Positions 1-10,680 of a stretch of DNA of 64,000 bases are shown in pieces. The DNA comes from Megamerina dolium (Eukaryota; Arthropoda; Insecta; Diptera; Megamerinidae). The notes beneath the pieces are model-generated. The model did not search any database. It saw nothing but the letters and a program-made list of their open reading frames with translations, and had not been told where the DNA came from. The DNA lies in the NCBI GenBank assembly GCA_963854835.1, contig OY978530.1, positions 17,865,733-17,929,732 on the forward strand, read 5' to 3'. The position numbers were made by a program, and so were the translations under genes. Each line of letters starts with the position of its first letter. The stretch's first letter is position 1.

Positions 1-58
1 TCAACAACAACAGCAACAACAACAACAACAGCATCATTAGCAACAGCAGCAGCAGAAA
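1..58. repeat. CAA/CAG trinucleotide microsatellite
   Basis: Imperfect tandem CAA and CAG triplets run from the window edge to about base 58 and may continue to the left. The following 160 bases, up to RTE copy A, are AT-leaning and show no gene or repeat that I recognise. Confidence 0.9.
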
Positions 59-226
59 GAAAAGGAGGAGGAAGCCAAATATACACCGCAGGATGAAATC
101 AACGAATAATTCGCATTAATGCTCTGATAGTCGATCAAGGTTATCCGATAATCAAATGCGAATTAAAGCAAACGGCCTACGGGCTGAAAATTATGTTAAC
201 TTTAAATGACGGGGTGGTATTCTTAC

Positions 227-3223
227 GAAAAATCTCCTTGGTTAGAGGTTGTGCGTTGGGTTTGGGACCCGCCACATAAAAAACCCCCCCAATGAAAAAA
301 ACAAATATGCCTCGGATAAGGACTACCGCTTTTGTTAATGACCCCCGCAAACGAAAAAAGGACAACGATTTACGGATATGCACCTGGAATGTCCGGTCCC
401 TTTATAAGGAGGGTGCCTCTATCCAGCTGGTTGATGTCCTCGAAAAATACAGAGCTGACATCACCGCTCTCCAGGAAATGCGATGGACTGGACAGGGCTG
501 CTCCAAAAGAGCGTCCTGTGACATCTACTACAGTTGCCATGCTGAAAGGCACGAATTAGGATGTGGGTTTTTTGGTCAGCAAGAGACTGCGGCATCTTGT
601 CTCACAGTTCACGCCTGTGAACGAACGGCTGGCCACAATCCGCATCAAGGCAAAATTTTTCAACATCAGCCTTATATGTACCCATGCTCCGACGGATGAT
701 AAGGACAATGTGACCAAGGAGAGCTTCTTTCAGCGCCTCGAAGAAGTTTATGACCGCTGCCCCCGCCACGATATCAAAATCGTGCTAGGCGACTTTAATG
801 CCAGGGTGGGCAAGGAAGGTACCATTGGTCCAACTGTCGGAAAATTCAGCCTCCACCAGAACACCTCCGATAACAGAAAGAGGCTGATTGACTTCGCCGC
901 AGCACGAAACATGGTAATTGGTGGTACCAGATTCCAGCATCTCGACATCCACAAAGCGACATGGCTGTCTCCAGATCAACGTACAAGAAACCAAATTGAT
1001 CATGTGGTGATTGACGGAAGGCATGCTTCCAGTGTGATGGACGTGAAATCGATCCGTGGTGCCAACATCGACTCGGATCACTACCTTGTTGCAGCTAAGG
1101 TGCGCACAAGCTTATGTGTCGCAAATAACAAGAGAAGTCCCACACAGAGAAAGCTCGACGTCAGTAAGCTGCGATCACCAGAGACAGCAGATGCATTTTC
1201 CACTCGACTATCGGATCTGCTTATGCAGAACACTCCCCCACTTGATAATACATGCGCACGGTGGACACATATATCCCACTCCATGACTACTGCTGCCGAG
1301 GAGGTAATCGGTTACTACCGGTCTCTGAGGAATGAGTGGTATGATCAGGAGTGTCGCGACGCTACCGCAGAGAAAGACGCCGCCTACAGAAAAACCCTGC
1401 GCAAAGCGAGCTGTTAAGGAGCGGTACAGAGAGAAAAGGAGTGCAGAGAGACGTCTTTTCAGGCGCAAGAAGAGGGAGTTGGAAAGACGCGAGTGTGAGG
1501 AGATAAAGATGTGTACCGACAAGAATGAGACTCGAAAATTCTTTGAAAAGATCAAGCGCCTGAGTGGAGGTTTAAATCCCGGAGCCCCTTCTTGTCGTGA
1601 TGGAAATGGGAATCTGGTTACAGATGTCCAGAGTGTACTGAGCCTATGGAGGGGACACTTCTCCACGTTACTGAATGGCGATGCTACGAAGAATTCCGCC
1701 AGTGGAGGAGATTGTCCGATAACCCCAATTACAGATGGTGTTGATGTTCCACCACCCGACTATGACGAGGTTGAAACGGTCATTTTAAGGCTGAAGAACA
1801 ACAAAGCCGCAGGTGCTGATGGCCTGCCTGCCGAGTTGTTTAAAACCGGAGGCGATGAGCTGCATCCACCAGCTCATAAGCAGAATATGGTCGGATGAAA
1901 GCATGCCTGATGATTGGAGGCCCAGTGTTCTCTGTCTCGTACATCAAAAAAAGAGATCCTACAATTTGCGCCAACTACCATGGAATAAGTCTCCTGAGCA
2001 TCGCATACAAGGTCCTATCGAGCGCATTGTGTGAAAGATTGAAGCCGATGCTCAACAACCTGATTGGACCTTATCAGTGTGGTTTCAGACCTGGTAAATC
2101 TACCATTGACCAAATTTTCACACTCCGCCAAATCCTGGAGAAGACCCAAGAAAAACAGATCGACACACATCACCTATTTGTTGATTATAAAGCCGCTTTC
2201 GACAGTCCGGTAAGGGATTACCTCTACTTAACAATGTCTGAATTCGGTATTCCTGCAAAGCTCATTCGACTTTGTAGAATGACACTGCATAACTCCCGTT
2301 GTTCAGTGAAAATTGGAAAGGACCTCTCCGCACCGTTTAATGCCGAACGGGGTTTCAGACAAAGTGATTCGTTATCGTGCGACTTCTTCAATCTTATTAT
2401 GGAGAAAATAATAAAAGCTGCTGATCTACGACATAATGGCACTATCTTCAACAAATATGTCATGCTATTAGTTTATGCCGACGATATTGACATAATCGGC
2501 ATGAACACGCGAGCAGTCAGTGCAGCATTCTCAGAGTTGGAAGCAAAGTCGCGTTGGATGGGTCTTACGGTGAACGAGGGCTAGACGAAATATCTAGTGT
2601 CAACAAACAAAGAGTCCCGGCGTCACTGTTGATAACTACGCTTTTGAAGTAGTAAGGGACTTTGTCTATCTTTGAACCAACATCAACAACTGTAATGACG
2701 TCAGCTTGGAGATCATGCGTAGGATAACTCTTGTAAACAGGTGCTACTTTGGGATAAGTAAGCAATTGAGAAGTCGAGCCCTCTCGAAGAATGAAAACTA
2801 CACTCTACAAGTCTCTCATCATGCCTGTCCTAACATATGGCGCTGAAGCCTGGACAATTTCCACCTCGGATGAGCGAATGCTTGGGGTTTTCGAGAGAAA
2901 AGTCCTACGCAAGATATTTGGACCTATTTGCGTTGGTGGCGAGTACCGAATAAAGTACAACCATGAGCTGTACCAGCTGTATGTCGATATTGACATAGTA
3001 AAGCGCATCAAAATCCAGCGGCTACGCTGGCTAGGTCATGCCGAGCGAATGGAAGAACACGCTCCAGCTAAGAAGGTGGAAAGACCAAGTACTGGAGAAC
3101 CTGACGGCGCTTGGAATTTCTAACTGGCGCCAGCTAGCGAAGAACAGAGATGACTGGCGAAGCATGTTATTTTCGGCCTAAATCGATATTCGGTTGTTAT
3201 GGCCACATAAGTAAGTAAGTAAA
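227..3223 (+). mobile_element. RTE-like LINE copy A, slightly 5'-truncated
   Basis: A non-LTR retrotransposon with one ORF: an apurinic-type endonuclease, then reverse transcriptase, with no RNase H seen. It starts inside the 5' UTR relative to copies C and D. It ends in a tandem TAAG tail at about 3208-3221, matching the tail of copy C; short tandem tails of this kind are typical of the RTE clade. Possible target-site duplications flank it: 'tattcttac' at 218-226 and 'tattcatac' at 3224-3232, with one mismatch. Clade assignment rests on organisation and motif style, not on a tree. Confidence 0.85.
292..3123 (+). pseudogene. RTE-like endonuclease/reverse transcriptase, broken
   Basis: This polyprotein would nick target DNA and prime reverse transcription of element RNA. 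The endonuclease begins near 373 (RICTWNVRSLY), with LGDFNARVG near 783 and the SDH motif near 1075. Reverse transcriptase runs from about 1795 (NKAAGADGLP) through FVDYKAAFDS to the catalytic YADD at 2473-2484. The C-terminal block (TYGAEAWTISTSDE) lies at 2830-3060. Compared with copy B there is a frameshift near 570, 8-base losses near 1400 and 1860, and a TAG at 2583. After that the frame is degenerate until 2791. It cannot make a full-length protein. Confidence 0.88.
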
Positions 3224-3232
3224 TATTCATAC

Positions 3233-3400
3233 CACCTCGATTTAGTAATATGAGCGACCCACTAAAAACGCTTATAAATGCTGATGGTTACGCCATTTAT
3301 AGGCGTCAAAACCCAGCGGGGATTGTATTCAAGCACAACTTAAACATAGTAAATATAAATCGCCATGAGGCACAAGAATTTTATTTGTAAAAATAAAATA

Positions 3401-3436
<36 letters not shown>

Positions 3437-3584
3437 AAATAATAAATATATAATATAATTTTTATAAATTTAATATTGAATAAATAAAAATCTTATACTA
3501 AAAAAATACATTTTTAAAGTTGAGATTATTTTTTCCGTTGGAAGATAGGAACTTCATTGATGGTAGGTATGTTGGTTATCGATC
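3233..3584. repeat. AT-rich gap with an (ATT)n microsatellite
   Basis: The only clear structure is an ATT/TTA triplet run at about 3400-3433, followed by AT-rich sequence. No gene is supported here. Confidence 0.8.
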
Positions 3585-3875
3585 TTATTCTCTCTCTCGC
3601 GCAAGAGTCATATTGTATTTATTCGTTAAATGTACGATATAGGTGAATATAGATCTATATATGTGACAGATGCAAGTATATGACTCATTATTCGTAATGA
3701 GTCTATTCCGTATACAGTCCTTACTATGGAATACATTGTCATTTTCGCAAAAATCCGTAACTGCGAAATCATTGAAAGTATTCATAATATATAATAAATT
3801 TTGCTTTTCTTCCACAGTGAAAATATACTCATTTTTATTTAAAAAAAATTGAATAGCATCACTAATTTCACTCAT
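3585..3875 (-). CDS. Hypothetical 96-aa ORF
   Basis: An open frame on the minus strand, 96 codons from the ATG at 3875. The product is rich in Asn, Ile and Phe and has several Cys (CENDNVFHSKDC and CICHIYRS), but no motif or signal peptide I can name. It lies 67 bases downstream of the larger orphan ORF at 3943-4440 on the same strand. The two could be remnants of one gene or exons of one transcript. In DNA this AT-rich a 96-codon ORF can arise by chance, so coding status is weak. Confidence 0.25.
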   Translation of the reverse strand: MSEISDAIQFFLNKNEYIFTVEEKQNLLYIMNTFNDFAVTDFCENDNVFHSKDCIRNRLITNNESYTCICHIYRSIFTYIVHLTNKYNMTLARERE

Positions 3876-3942
3876 TCTTTTATAGAGTAATTTTCACTTC
3901 AATAATCATCAGGGTACTGAATGAAATTCGAGTTAATTTCCT

Positions 3943-4440
3943 TCAACAACGATTTTCGTTTACATCATCATCATCATCTGTAACGAAAGACTTTCCAGTA
4001 GTAGTAGTAGCAGTAGTAGTATAAGTAATTTCATCATCACGCTTTAAGCGACTACCCCATCCCTCATCATCAGAGAATGGACAGTCCCCTAAATGTTGGA
4101 AAACATTGGTGCTTCTATAAGCTCCATCATATGATTGACCCGGCAACACTATTTCACCTCCTAAAACTTCAATTTGAATATGTTGATCTGATTTAAATTT
4201 GAATTCCATATCTCGTAATAAAACACCCCCATTTCGAGTTACACGCAATATTAAAGATCGAAGTCCATCCTCTGGTTTTACGAATACCTCCATAACTCTT
4301 TCCCTCGCATCCACTCGAACTATTTTGCATTGGGACCATGCGCTATGACATATGCCATATTTATAATTATCGCGAATCGTTTGACACCAAAACATCCTAA
4401 CACTCCAATTGTCAGGTGTGAAATAAAAAATATTTGTCAA
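3943..4440 (-). CDS. Orphan 165-aa protein with acidic tail
   Basis: An uninterrupted 165-codon frame with ATG at 4440. I do not recognise the family. The N-terminal ~120 residues look like a folded domain: mixed hydrophobic and charged sequence (WSVRMFWCQTIRDNYKYG near residues 12-29, then alternating strands such as RVMEVFVKPEDGL). The last ~45 residues are low complexity, with a Thr run and a DDDDD cluster encoded by GTA/CAT triplet repeats. Composition differs from the flanking transposons, and the region just upstream is duplicated (4443-4869). It could be an intronless host gene, the last exon of one, or a captured viral gene. Confidence 0.5.
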   Translation of the reverse strand: MTNIFYFTPDNWSVRMFWCQTIRDNYKYGICHSAWSQCKIVRVDARERVMEVFVKPEDGLRSLILRVTRNGGVLLRDMEFKFKSDQHIQIEVLGGEIVLPGQSYDGAYRSTNVFQHLGDCPFSDDEGWGSRLKRDDEITYTTTATTTTGKSFVTDDDDDVNENRC

Positions 4441-4442
4441 TT

Positions 4443-4869
4443 AAGTAACTCAAATATAATTTGGATACATTGACCTCCTCAACATGAATAATGAGAAATA
4501 TGAAGAACCTACCTCAATAAAAACTTATATTATTTTTTGATACTCATGCTAGCTACATATATATTAGGCTATAAATAGTCTAATATATATGTAGCTTATA
4601 CCGACCGCATAGCTCGCATAGCTGATAAGCTATCCTAAGCGATTCAACATATGAGTCAATTGCAAACAAGTAATACAAATATAATTTGTATACATTAACC
4701 TCTTCAACATGAATAATGAAAAAAAAAACCTACCTCAACAAAAAGTATATGTAGCCTATGTAGCTACAAGCTATAGCCATACACAAACGCATGTACATGT
4801 ATTTAATATACTGAGCGCATAGCTCGCATAGCTGATAAGCTACCCTAAGCGATTCAACATATGAGTCAA
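4443..4869. repeat. Two-copy ~220-bp direct duplication
   Basis: Unit 1 (about 4443-4662) and unit 2 (about 4668-4869) share the same order of blocks: 'aagtaa..caaatataattt', 'ttcaacatgaataatga', 'acctacctcaa', then 'cgcatagctcgcatagctga' and 'gattcaacatatgagtcaa'. The middle differs: unit 1 carries a palindrome, unit 2 does not. The array begins two bases upstream of the orphan ORF at 3943-4440, so it occupies the likely promoter position of that ORF. Confidence 0.85.
4551..4596. repeat. Perfect 17-bp-arm palindrome
   Basis: The arms at 4551-4567 (agctacatatatattag) and 4580-4596 are exact reverse complements around a 12-base spacer. It lies within duplication unit 1. Confidence 0.9.
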
Positions 4870-4902
4870 GCATTTAGCTACAACCTAATATCATATCATA
4901 TC

Positions 4903-4935
4903 ATACATACACACACACACACACACACACACACC
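4903..4935. repeat. (CA)n microsatellite, 5' flank of R1-clade LINE
   Basis: 'tacatacac' grades into a pure AC run that stops where the LINE begins. CA-rich sequence reappears just past the LINE's poly(A) at 10188. Confidence 0.9.
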
Positions 4936-5630
4936 CGGACGGTCTGATCCTACGGGATCGGGTACTATAGCTGGGCTCTAAGCTACCGGGGGGTCGGCAG
5001 GTCGCGGATAGCCGGACGGCCTGTAGTAGCAGGTTAATTGGGAGATAAGTTTAAACGAATAAGCAATCCCCGACGATGAGCGGCAGGAATGGAGGAGGCG
5101 GTATAAAAGCCAGCGAGTCCTATGAAATTCCTGTGACAGTGGCGAGTCGACACCGCCTCTTTGAATTATGTGTTCCCCTCATCATGCATGGGCATGATGA
5201 GTTATAAAAAAATCCAGGCGCGACGGTTTCCATATTGGACGGCTTCCTGGTCAGCGTATGTACACCATGTTAGGTGCGGCTGTTAAATCGACCGGTATAC
5301 TCCGCGGCGCACTGGAAGTCCTTCAGAACCTCAACAGCTTTCTCTGCTGTTGGGAGGATGAGGGTGATGTGAGCTTGCTCTGCCGAGGTGTTAGCCGCGG
5401 TGGGTATCAGTAACCAGCCCCTTCGGGCCTTAGTCAGGAAGTGTGTATTGGACGCAGGAGTTGTAGCCTGCGTTGCTCCGGGCGAGCGCCGGTTCGTCTG
5501 TGTTTTCCGGAACCGGTAAAGCGAAGGACATGCCTCAGGGAACTGGGGTAGGGGCATTGCCCCCAGGGTATACCCGCTCCTGTCTATTTCGGCCCGCCCC
5601 CTACACACGATGCGCTGGTACAGAAAGTAA
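4936..5630 (+). other. 5' UTR of the R1-clade LINE
   Basis: GC-rich non-coding leader. It contains a perfect 10-bp-arm hairpin at 5178-5201 (ctcatcatgc, four-base loop, gcatgatgag). An open frame on the opposite strand here is a composition shadow. Confidence 0.6.
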
Positions 5631-6955
5631 ATGGAGAACAAATTGAGAAATAATAAAAACAATAGCAGCAATATAGATGGCATCACCATGAGCAGTGGTA
5701 CTCAAAGTCCTTGCGATGGTGGTAGCAAGATACCTGGAGCTGAGCCGCCCAAGAAGACACCGATACCAAGTGAAGATGGCAAAACTGTCGAAGTTGACCC
5801 TTTTAAGCGTGCACCAAGACTGGCGCGGTCGCCGAAAACTGCGGAAAAGCCAGTAAGAGCAAAGTCTTCGCCACCTGCGATGCAAGATAGCACGCCTATG
5901 GCTACAACGACGCAATCGTGTGCCGATATCATGTCAGAATTAGGTGAGGCAATCAGGAAGTTGACTGAAGCCATGCGACTACCGCAACGATCAATCAACA
6001 ACCAAATCAGGGATCTGCTCAGTTCAGTATCGCGACTTCACGAACGTGCCCGAGAAGAGTATAACAAAAGCAAAGAAAATAGACGAAATGTTCCCCTCAG
6101 GCTAACATCTATAGGATCAACGCCGAAGAGGCCCCGCGAGGACAATAGTCCTGCCAAAGATAAAAAGAAAACAGAGAGCTGGGCGCAGGTCAAACGCAAA
6201 ACGCAAAACGCAGAACCCTAAGAAGAAGGCGACCTATACACCGCCGCCGAGACCAGACGCGATAATCATTGCACGTGCTGGAAATATGTTATACAGTGAC
6301 ATACTTAAAACTGTGAAAAAGAATGATGCTCTACATGAACTCGGTGAGAACGTTGCACGGATCAGGAAGACGGCGAAAGGCGAAATTTTGCTTGAACTGA
6401 AGGAGGCCCAGATGACAAACATGGGAATTTATGAAAAGGAAATAAATAAGGTGCTCGGTGATCAAGCGCAGATTCGGGCGCTAACCCATGAGGTATCGTT
6501 GTAGATCTGAGATCTAGATGAAATTACCACCAAGGAGGATATAGTCGAGGCGATACGATAGCAAATAAAGGAGTTAAGTTTCTTCGACGAAAGAGCGATC
6601 AAAAACATCAGGGAGGCATATGCAGGTACGCAGACTGCGGTGGTAAGCCTTCCGGCGTTGAACGCAAGACAACTTCTTGATGCTCGGAAGATCAAAATTG
6701 GATGGCTGGTGTGCCGAATAAGGGAAAAACCGAACCTAAAGAAGGTGCCTAGAATATGGGCGTGTGGCGAGGGCGTGCAGCAGCACAGAAGATAGGAGCC
6801 AAAGTTGCATCAAATGTGGGGAAAAGGGTCACTTCGCAAAGACATGCGATAAAAAGCCATTCTGTGGAGCATGCAAAATCAACGGGAAGGATGCGGGTCA
6901 CCAAATCGGCAGTAGGAAGTGTCCCCTATATCAAGCAGCGTGCAAAAGGATATAA
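5631..6955 (+). pseudogene. ORF1 (gag-like nucleic-acid-binding protein) of R1-clade LINE
   Basis: The expected product packages element RNA. The N-terminal part (5631-6221) is Ser/Pro/Lys-rich and disordered-looking. The frame is lost around 6215 and resumes as 6286-6504 (a Lys/Glu-rich segment, DILKTVKKNDALHELG), which ends in TAG. A third segment near 6764-6955 holds CCHC knuckles: CIKCGEKGHFAKTC and a following CGACKINGKDAGH...C, with a degenerate first finger just upstream. Two or more frameshifts and an in-frame TAG near 6558 disable it. The stop codon overlaps the ORF2 start. Confidence 0.8.
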
Positions 6956-6957
6956 TG
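6953..6957 (+). promoter_or_regulatory. TAATG stop/start overlap between ORF1 and ORF2
   Basis: The TAA ending ORF1 (6953-6955) shares its last A with the ATG opening ORF2 (6955-6957). This pentanucleotide is the arrangement used by some R1-clade LINEs, such as SART1, for coupled termination and reinitiation. It fixes the ORF2 start used here. Confidence 0.75.
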
Positions 6958-9903
6958 AGAGTTGTACAGATCAACTTAAACCATTGTGAAGCTGCACAGG
7001 AGTTGCTCAGGCAGACAGTATACGAGCAGAAGATAGAAGTGGCTATAGTTTGCGAGCAGTACAAAAACTTAAGCGCAGGAACCTGGATCTCTGATCAGGT
7101 AAACAAAGCTGCCATATGGGCCTGTGGAAACAATTCCATCCAAGACAAGCCGCTCCTTGGGAAATCCTACTACACCCGGGCGAAGATCTGTGGAATCAAT
7201 TTTTACAGCTGCTATGTCCCGCCGAGTGTGACGCAAGTCGACTATGAAAGGATTCTAGACGAACTAGTGCGAGACGCCAGAACTACTACGCCAAACGTAA
7301 TAGCAGGTGACTTCAATGCATGGGCAGAGGAATGGGGCAGCAGTTATACAAATAGGCGGGGTGATGCCCTGCTCAAGGCGTTCTCCTTGCTAGACGCTGT
7401 ATTGCTCAATACTGGCGGTAGGAATACCTTCGAGAAGAATGGTCGCGGATCAATTATTGACATTACGTTCGCCAGCCGCGCGCTCGTTCGATCGACAAGC
7501 TGGCAGGTGTGCGAATTTTACACACATAGCGACCACCTTGCTATTGTGATGGAAGTCGGCAATCATAAGCAGATTCGAGGGGGCCTACAAAAAACACAAA
7601 CTAGAGGGTGGAAAGTGGAAACGCTCGATGAAGAAATTTTCAAACTCATTCTAGACGTGAACCCAGATTGTTCAAACGACGTGGACCGACAGGCTGACAT
7701 GCTGTCAAAGTACGTAAGTAAAGCTTGCGACGCCACCATGTGCAGAAAAAGACAGAATATGTTTAGAAAGCCCACGTACTGGTGGAATCAGGAGATTAAT
7801 ACATTAAGAAGTGAATGTCATAGAGCAAGACGTTTCTCCCAAAGAAGCCAAGGTACGCCGGAGCATATAATACTACGTGAATGCTTCAAAAAGAAACGCA
7901 AGGAGTTTAAAAAGGCGATCAAAAGCAGCAAGTCCTCATGCTTCAAAGAACTCTGTGAAAGGGTGGACGAGAACCCGTGGGGCGACGCGTATAACATAGT
8001 GATGTCCAAGGTCAGAGGTGGTAGAGGTAAAGCACCAACCTGCTCTATCCTCTTAGCGAAGGTAGTAAAAACGCTTTTTCCGGCGCAAGACTTGCAATCG
8101 TATATGGTGATACCCCCAATAGAAGAAGCAGTGACAATCGACGAGTCGGAGATTATCTTAGCGGCGGAGAGATTCGGTAACGCAAAGGCGCCTGGACTTG
8201 ATGGCATCCCGAATAAGGCGCTGAAGATCGCCATTAATCATAACAAGAAGCCTTTTGCCGAGCTTTTTGCGAAATGTTTGAACGAGGGTGTTTTCCCGAA
8301 AGTATGGAAAAAACAGCGCCTGGTCCTCCTTCAGAAGCCGAATAAACCGGCGGGTGAGCCAAATGCGTATCGTCCACTTTGCATGATTGATACAATGCCA
8401 AAATATTGGAGCGGTTGATATGCACGCGTCTGGAACAACATCTAGAAAGGAAACCACCTGGTCTGTCCGAGAACCAATTTGGTTTCAGGAGACATCGGTC
8501 GACCATAGACGCAATTAGTAAATTGACGGACATTGCTGGCAAGGCCATAGAAGGCACTAGATGGGTGCATGGCGATAAAAAATATTTTGCAGTAGTGACA
8601 CTAGACGTACAAAATGCCCTCAACTCGGCAAACTGGCCTCTTATTATGAGGGCATTGGAGGCAAAGGAAATGCCGGCGAACCTAATGCGAATAATAAATA
8701 GCTATCTGTCTGACAGACTACTGTTGTATGACACGGACGAAGGGCCCAAAAGCTACGTGGTGACGGGTGGAGTGCCGCAGGGATCTGTACTTGGCCCGCT
8801 ACTGTGGAACGTGCTGTACGATGGGGGGTTAAACCTTCCATTGCCAAAAGAAGATAATTGGCTACGCGGACGACATTGCCGTGACGATCGTTGCGAAGGA
8901 GCTCTCCCAAGTTCAGAGCATCTGCAGAGAGACAGCTTCGAAAATTAAGGATTGGCTCACGACGACAAAGCTCCAGCTTGCGGTACAGAAAACAGAGGCT
9001 GTACTTATCACGAGCAGGAAAAAACTATAAAAAATCACCCTAAACATTGACGGCTACAACATTACTACGCAACCTTCGTTGAGGTATCTAGGTGTAGTGA
9101 TTGATGCGAGGCTCAACTTCAAGGCGCATATCGAAAATCCTGCGGTAAGGCGGCAACAATGATAGCGGCTCTGACGAGAATCATGGCCAACATTGGTGGC
9201 CCCAGCCAGAGTAGGAGAGCGCTCCTGGCTAAAGTTAGTCAATCAATACTGATGTACGCGGCGCCTATATGGGGGGCAGCTCTGCAGCAAAAAACATACT
9301 CGAAGAAAGCGAAGATAGTTTTCAGGTTAAGCGCTATTAGAGTTGCATGTGTATATCTGGCATTATGCCGCCGGATATAATGGCCTCGGAGTTGGGCAGA
9401 GTATATAACAGAACCAAAAGCCTGAATAGGCGGTTAACGGCAACCGAACGGAAAGAGGAGAGACAGACGAGCCTAGACAAATGGCAAAGTCAATGGGACG
9501 CCGCAGGAAAAGGGAGGTGGACCCACAGGCTCATCAGGAACGTGCAGCTTGGGTCGAAAGAGGACACGGAGAGACAGACTACTACCTTACGCAGTTTTTG
9601 ACGGGCCATGGTTGTTTCAGAGAGTACCTCCACAGATTCGGTCATGATGACGCGACAGAATGTTCATTCTGCAACACTGTTGGCGAAAACGCTCAGCATA
9701 TCTTTTTCTTCTGCCTAAGATTTGAGACGCAGAGAATGACCATAGAGAAGATAATAAATGAAAGGATGACACCTGATAATATTGTGAGCCATATGCTGCG
9801 ATCGAGTTTGGTGTGGTTTAAGATGAAAGAATGGGCTGCAATAGCTCTCAAGGAGCTCAGGAAGAAGGAGTGGCAGCGGAGAAATATAACTGCAGCTGTG
9901 TGA
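6955..9903 (+). pseudogene. ORF2 (endonuclease/reverse transcriptase) of R1-clade LINE
   Basis: The first 487 codons are open from the ATG at 6955. Endonuclease motifs are QINLNHCEAA at the N-terminus, IAGDFNAWAEEWGS near 7302 and THSDHLAIV near 7525. Reverse transcriptase starts near 8100 (AKAPGLDGIPN). The frame breaks near 8400, reopens at 8406-8948 (ENQFGFRRHRSTIDA, VPQGSVLGPLLW) and breaks again before the catalytic YADD at about 8863-8874. Further shifts follow near 9030, 9140, 9350 and 9590. The C-terminal Cys/His motif (CSFCNTVGENAQHIFFFC, near 9660) is typical of the R1 group. No RNase H domain is apparent. Confidence 0.85.
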
Positions 9904-10187
9904 ACGCCATGTACGGGATGTTTGAAGAGGCATATTGGCTCAGCTTAGTCCTGCGAAGGAGTGCCTAACGGCGGTCCCGCAGGACACAAACAAGCTATAG
10001 AGGTCGGAGTTAAGGGTTTAGTACGTAGGCGTACTGGTTCGCAAGTCCAGCATAGTAAGATAATACTGACTGGGCGTGGTCCCGAATGAGGTGTACCTTT
10101 AGCGGACAGTATGAATCGTACATGCCGTCTATGGTGGACGGTATCTAAGAAAGATTCCCCCTTCAAATACAAAAAAAAAAAAAAAAA

Positions 10188-10680
10188 CCACCACACATAT
10201 GCACTTACTATATCAACCACTACAAGTCATATCTGCTTGCTACCGATCATGCTAGCCTGGTAGCACAGCTCGATTCAATATCATCCTCACGCCTAAGCCA
10301 CCCCGCTACACCCTCCGCTCCCCACGCCGTCACACTTAAGCCACCCCCACCAGACCCTCCGCCCCAACGACCCCACTCCTCACACCTAAGCCACCCCTCC
10401 ACACCGTCCGCCCACCCATCATGCCATCTCCCTCTCACACACCTATCAACATAGCTGCAACCATGCCACGCCTTTCTCACTCTTACACGCTGCTAAGATA
10501 GATTCACACATGCTGCCTCCCTCCCACACACACATGCCGTCTCCCTCGCACACACTGCCAAGATAGCTGCAACCATGCCGATCTACTGTCTTCCTCTAAC
10601 ACATGGCTAAGATAGCTTCAAACATGTCGATCTTCCGTCTCACTCTAACACACACATTTAGATAGCTGATCCAGAATCCC
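10188..10680. repeat. C-rich degenerate minisatellite
   Basis: Loose repeats of 'cctaagccacccc'-type words occur at about 10290-10400, followed by 'acacacatgccgtctccctc' and 'agatagctgcaaccatgccg' words to about 10660. The strand is strongly C+A biased. The minus-strand ORF across it is a shadow of composition. It may be an expanded remnant of the simple-repeat target of the adjacent LINE. Confidence 0.7.

Larger units (their letters stand above)
4936..10187 (+). mobile_element. R1-clade LINE (Waldo/Mino-like), near full length
   Basis: A two-ORF non-LTR retrotransposon of about 5.25 kb. It has a ~690-bp GC-rich 5' UTR, a gag-like ORF1 with CCHC knuckles, an ORF2 with endonuclease and reverse transcriptase plus a C-terminal Cys/His motif, a ~270-bp 3' UTR and a poly(A) run at 10171-10187. 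It lies between CA-rich simple sequence on both sides. The R1-clade families Waldo and Mino are known to integrate into ACAY and AC repeats. Family assignment is therefore by domain order plus target, not by alignment. Both ORFs carry frameshifts, so this copy is dead. Confidence 0.8.

Noticed and set aside
5270..5689. 139-aa minus-strand ORF
   Set aside because: Antisense to the GC-rich 5' UTR of the R1-clade LINE; product is Leu/Phe runs and low complexity with no motif.
10247..10480. Gly/Trp-rich minus-strand ORF
   Set aside because: Direct product of the C-rich minisatellite composition.
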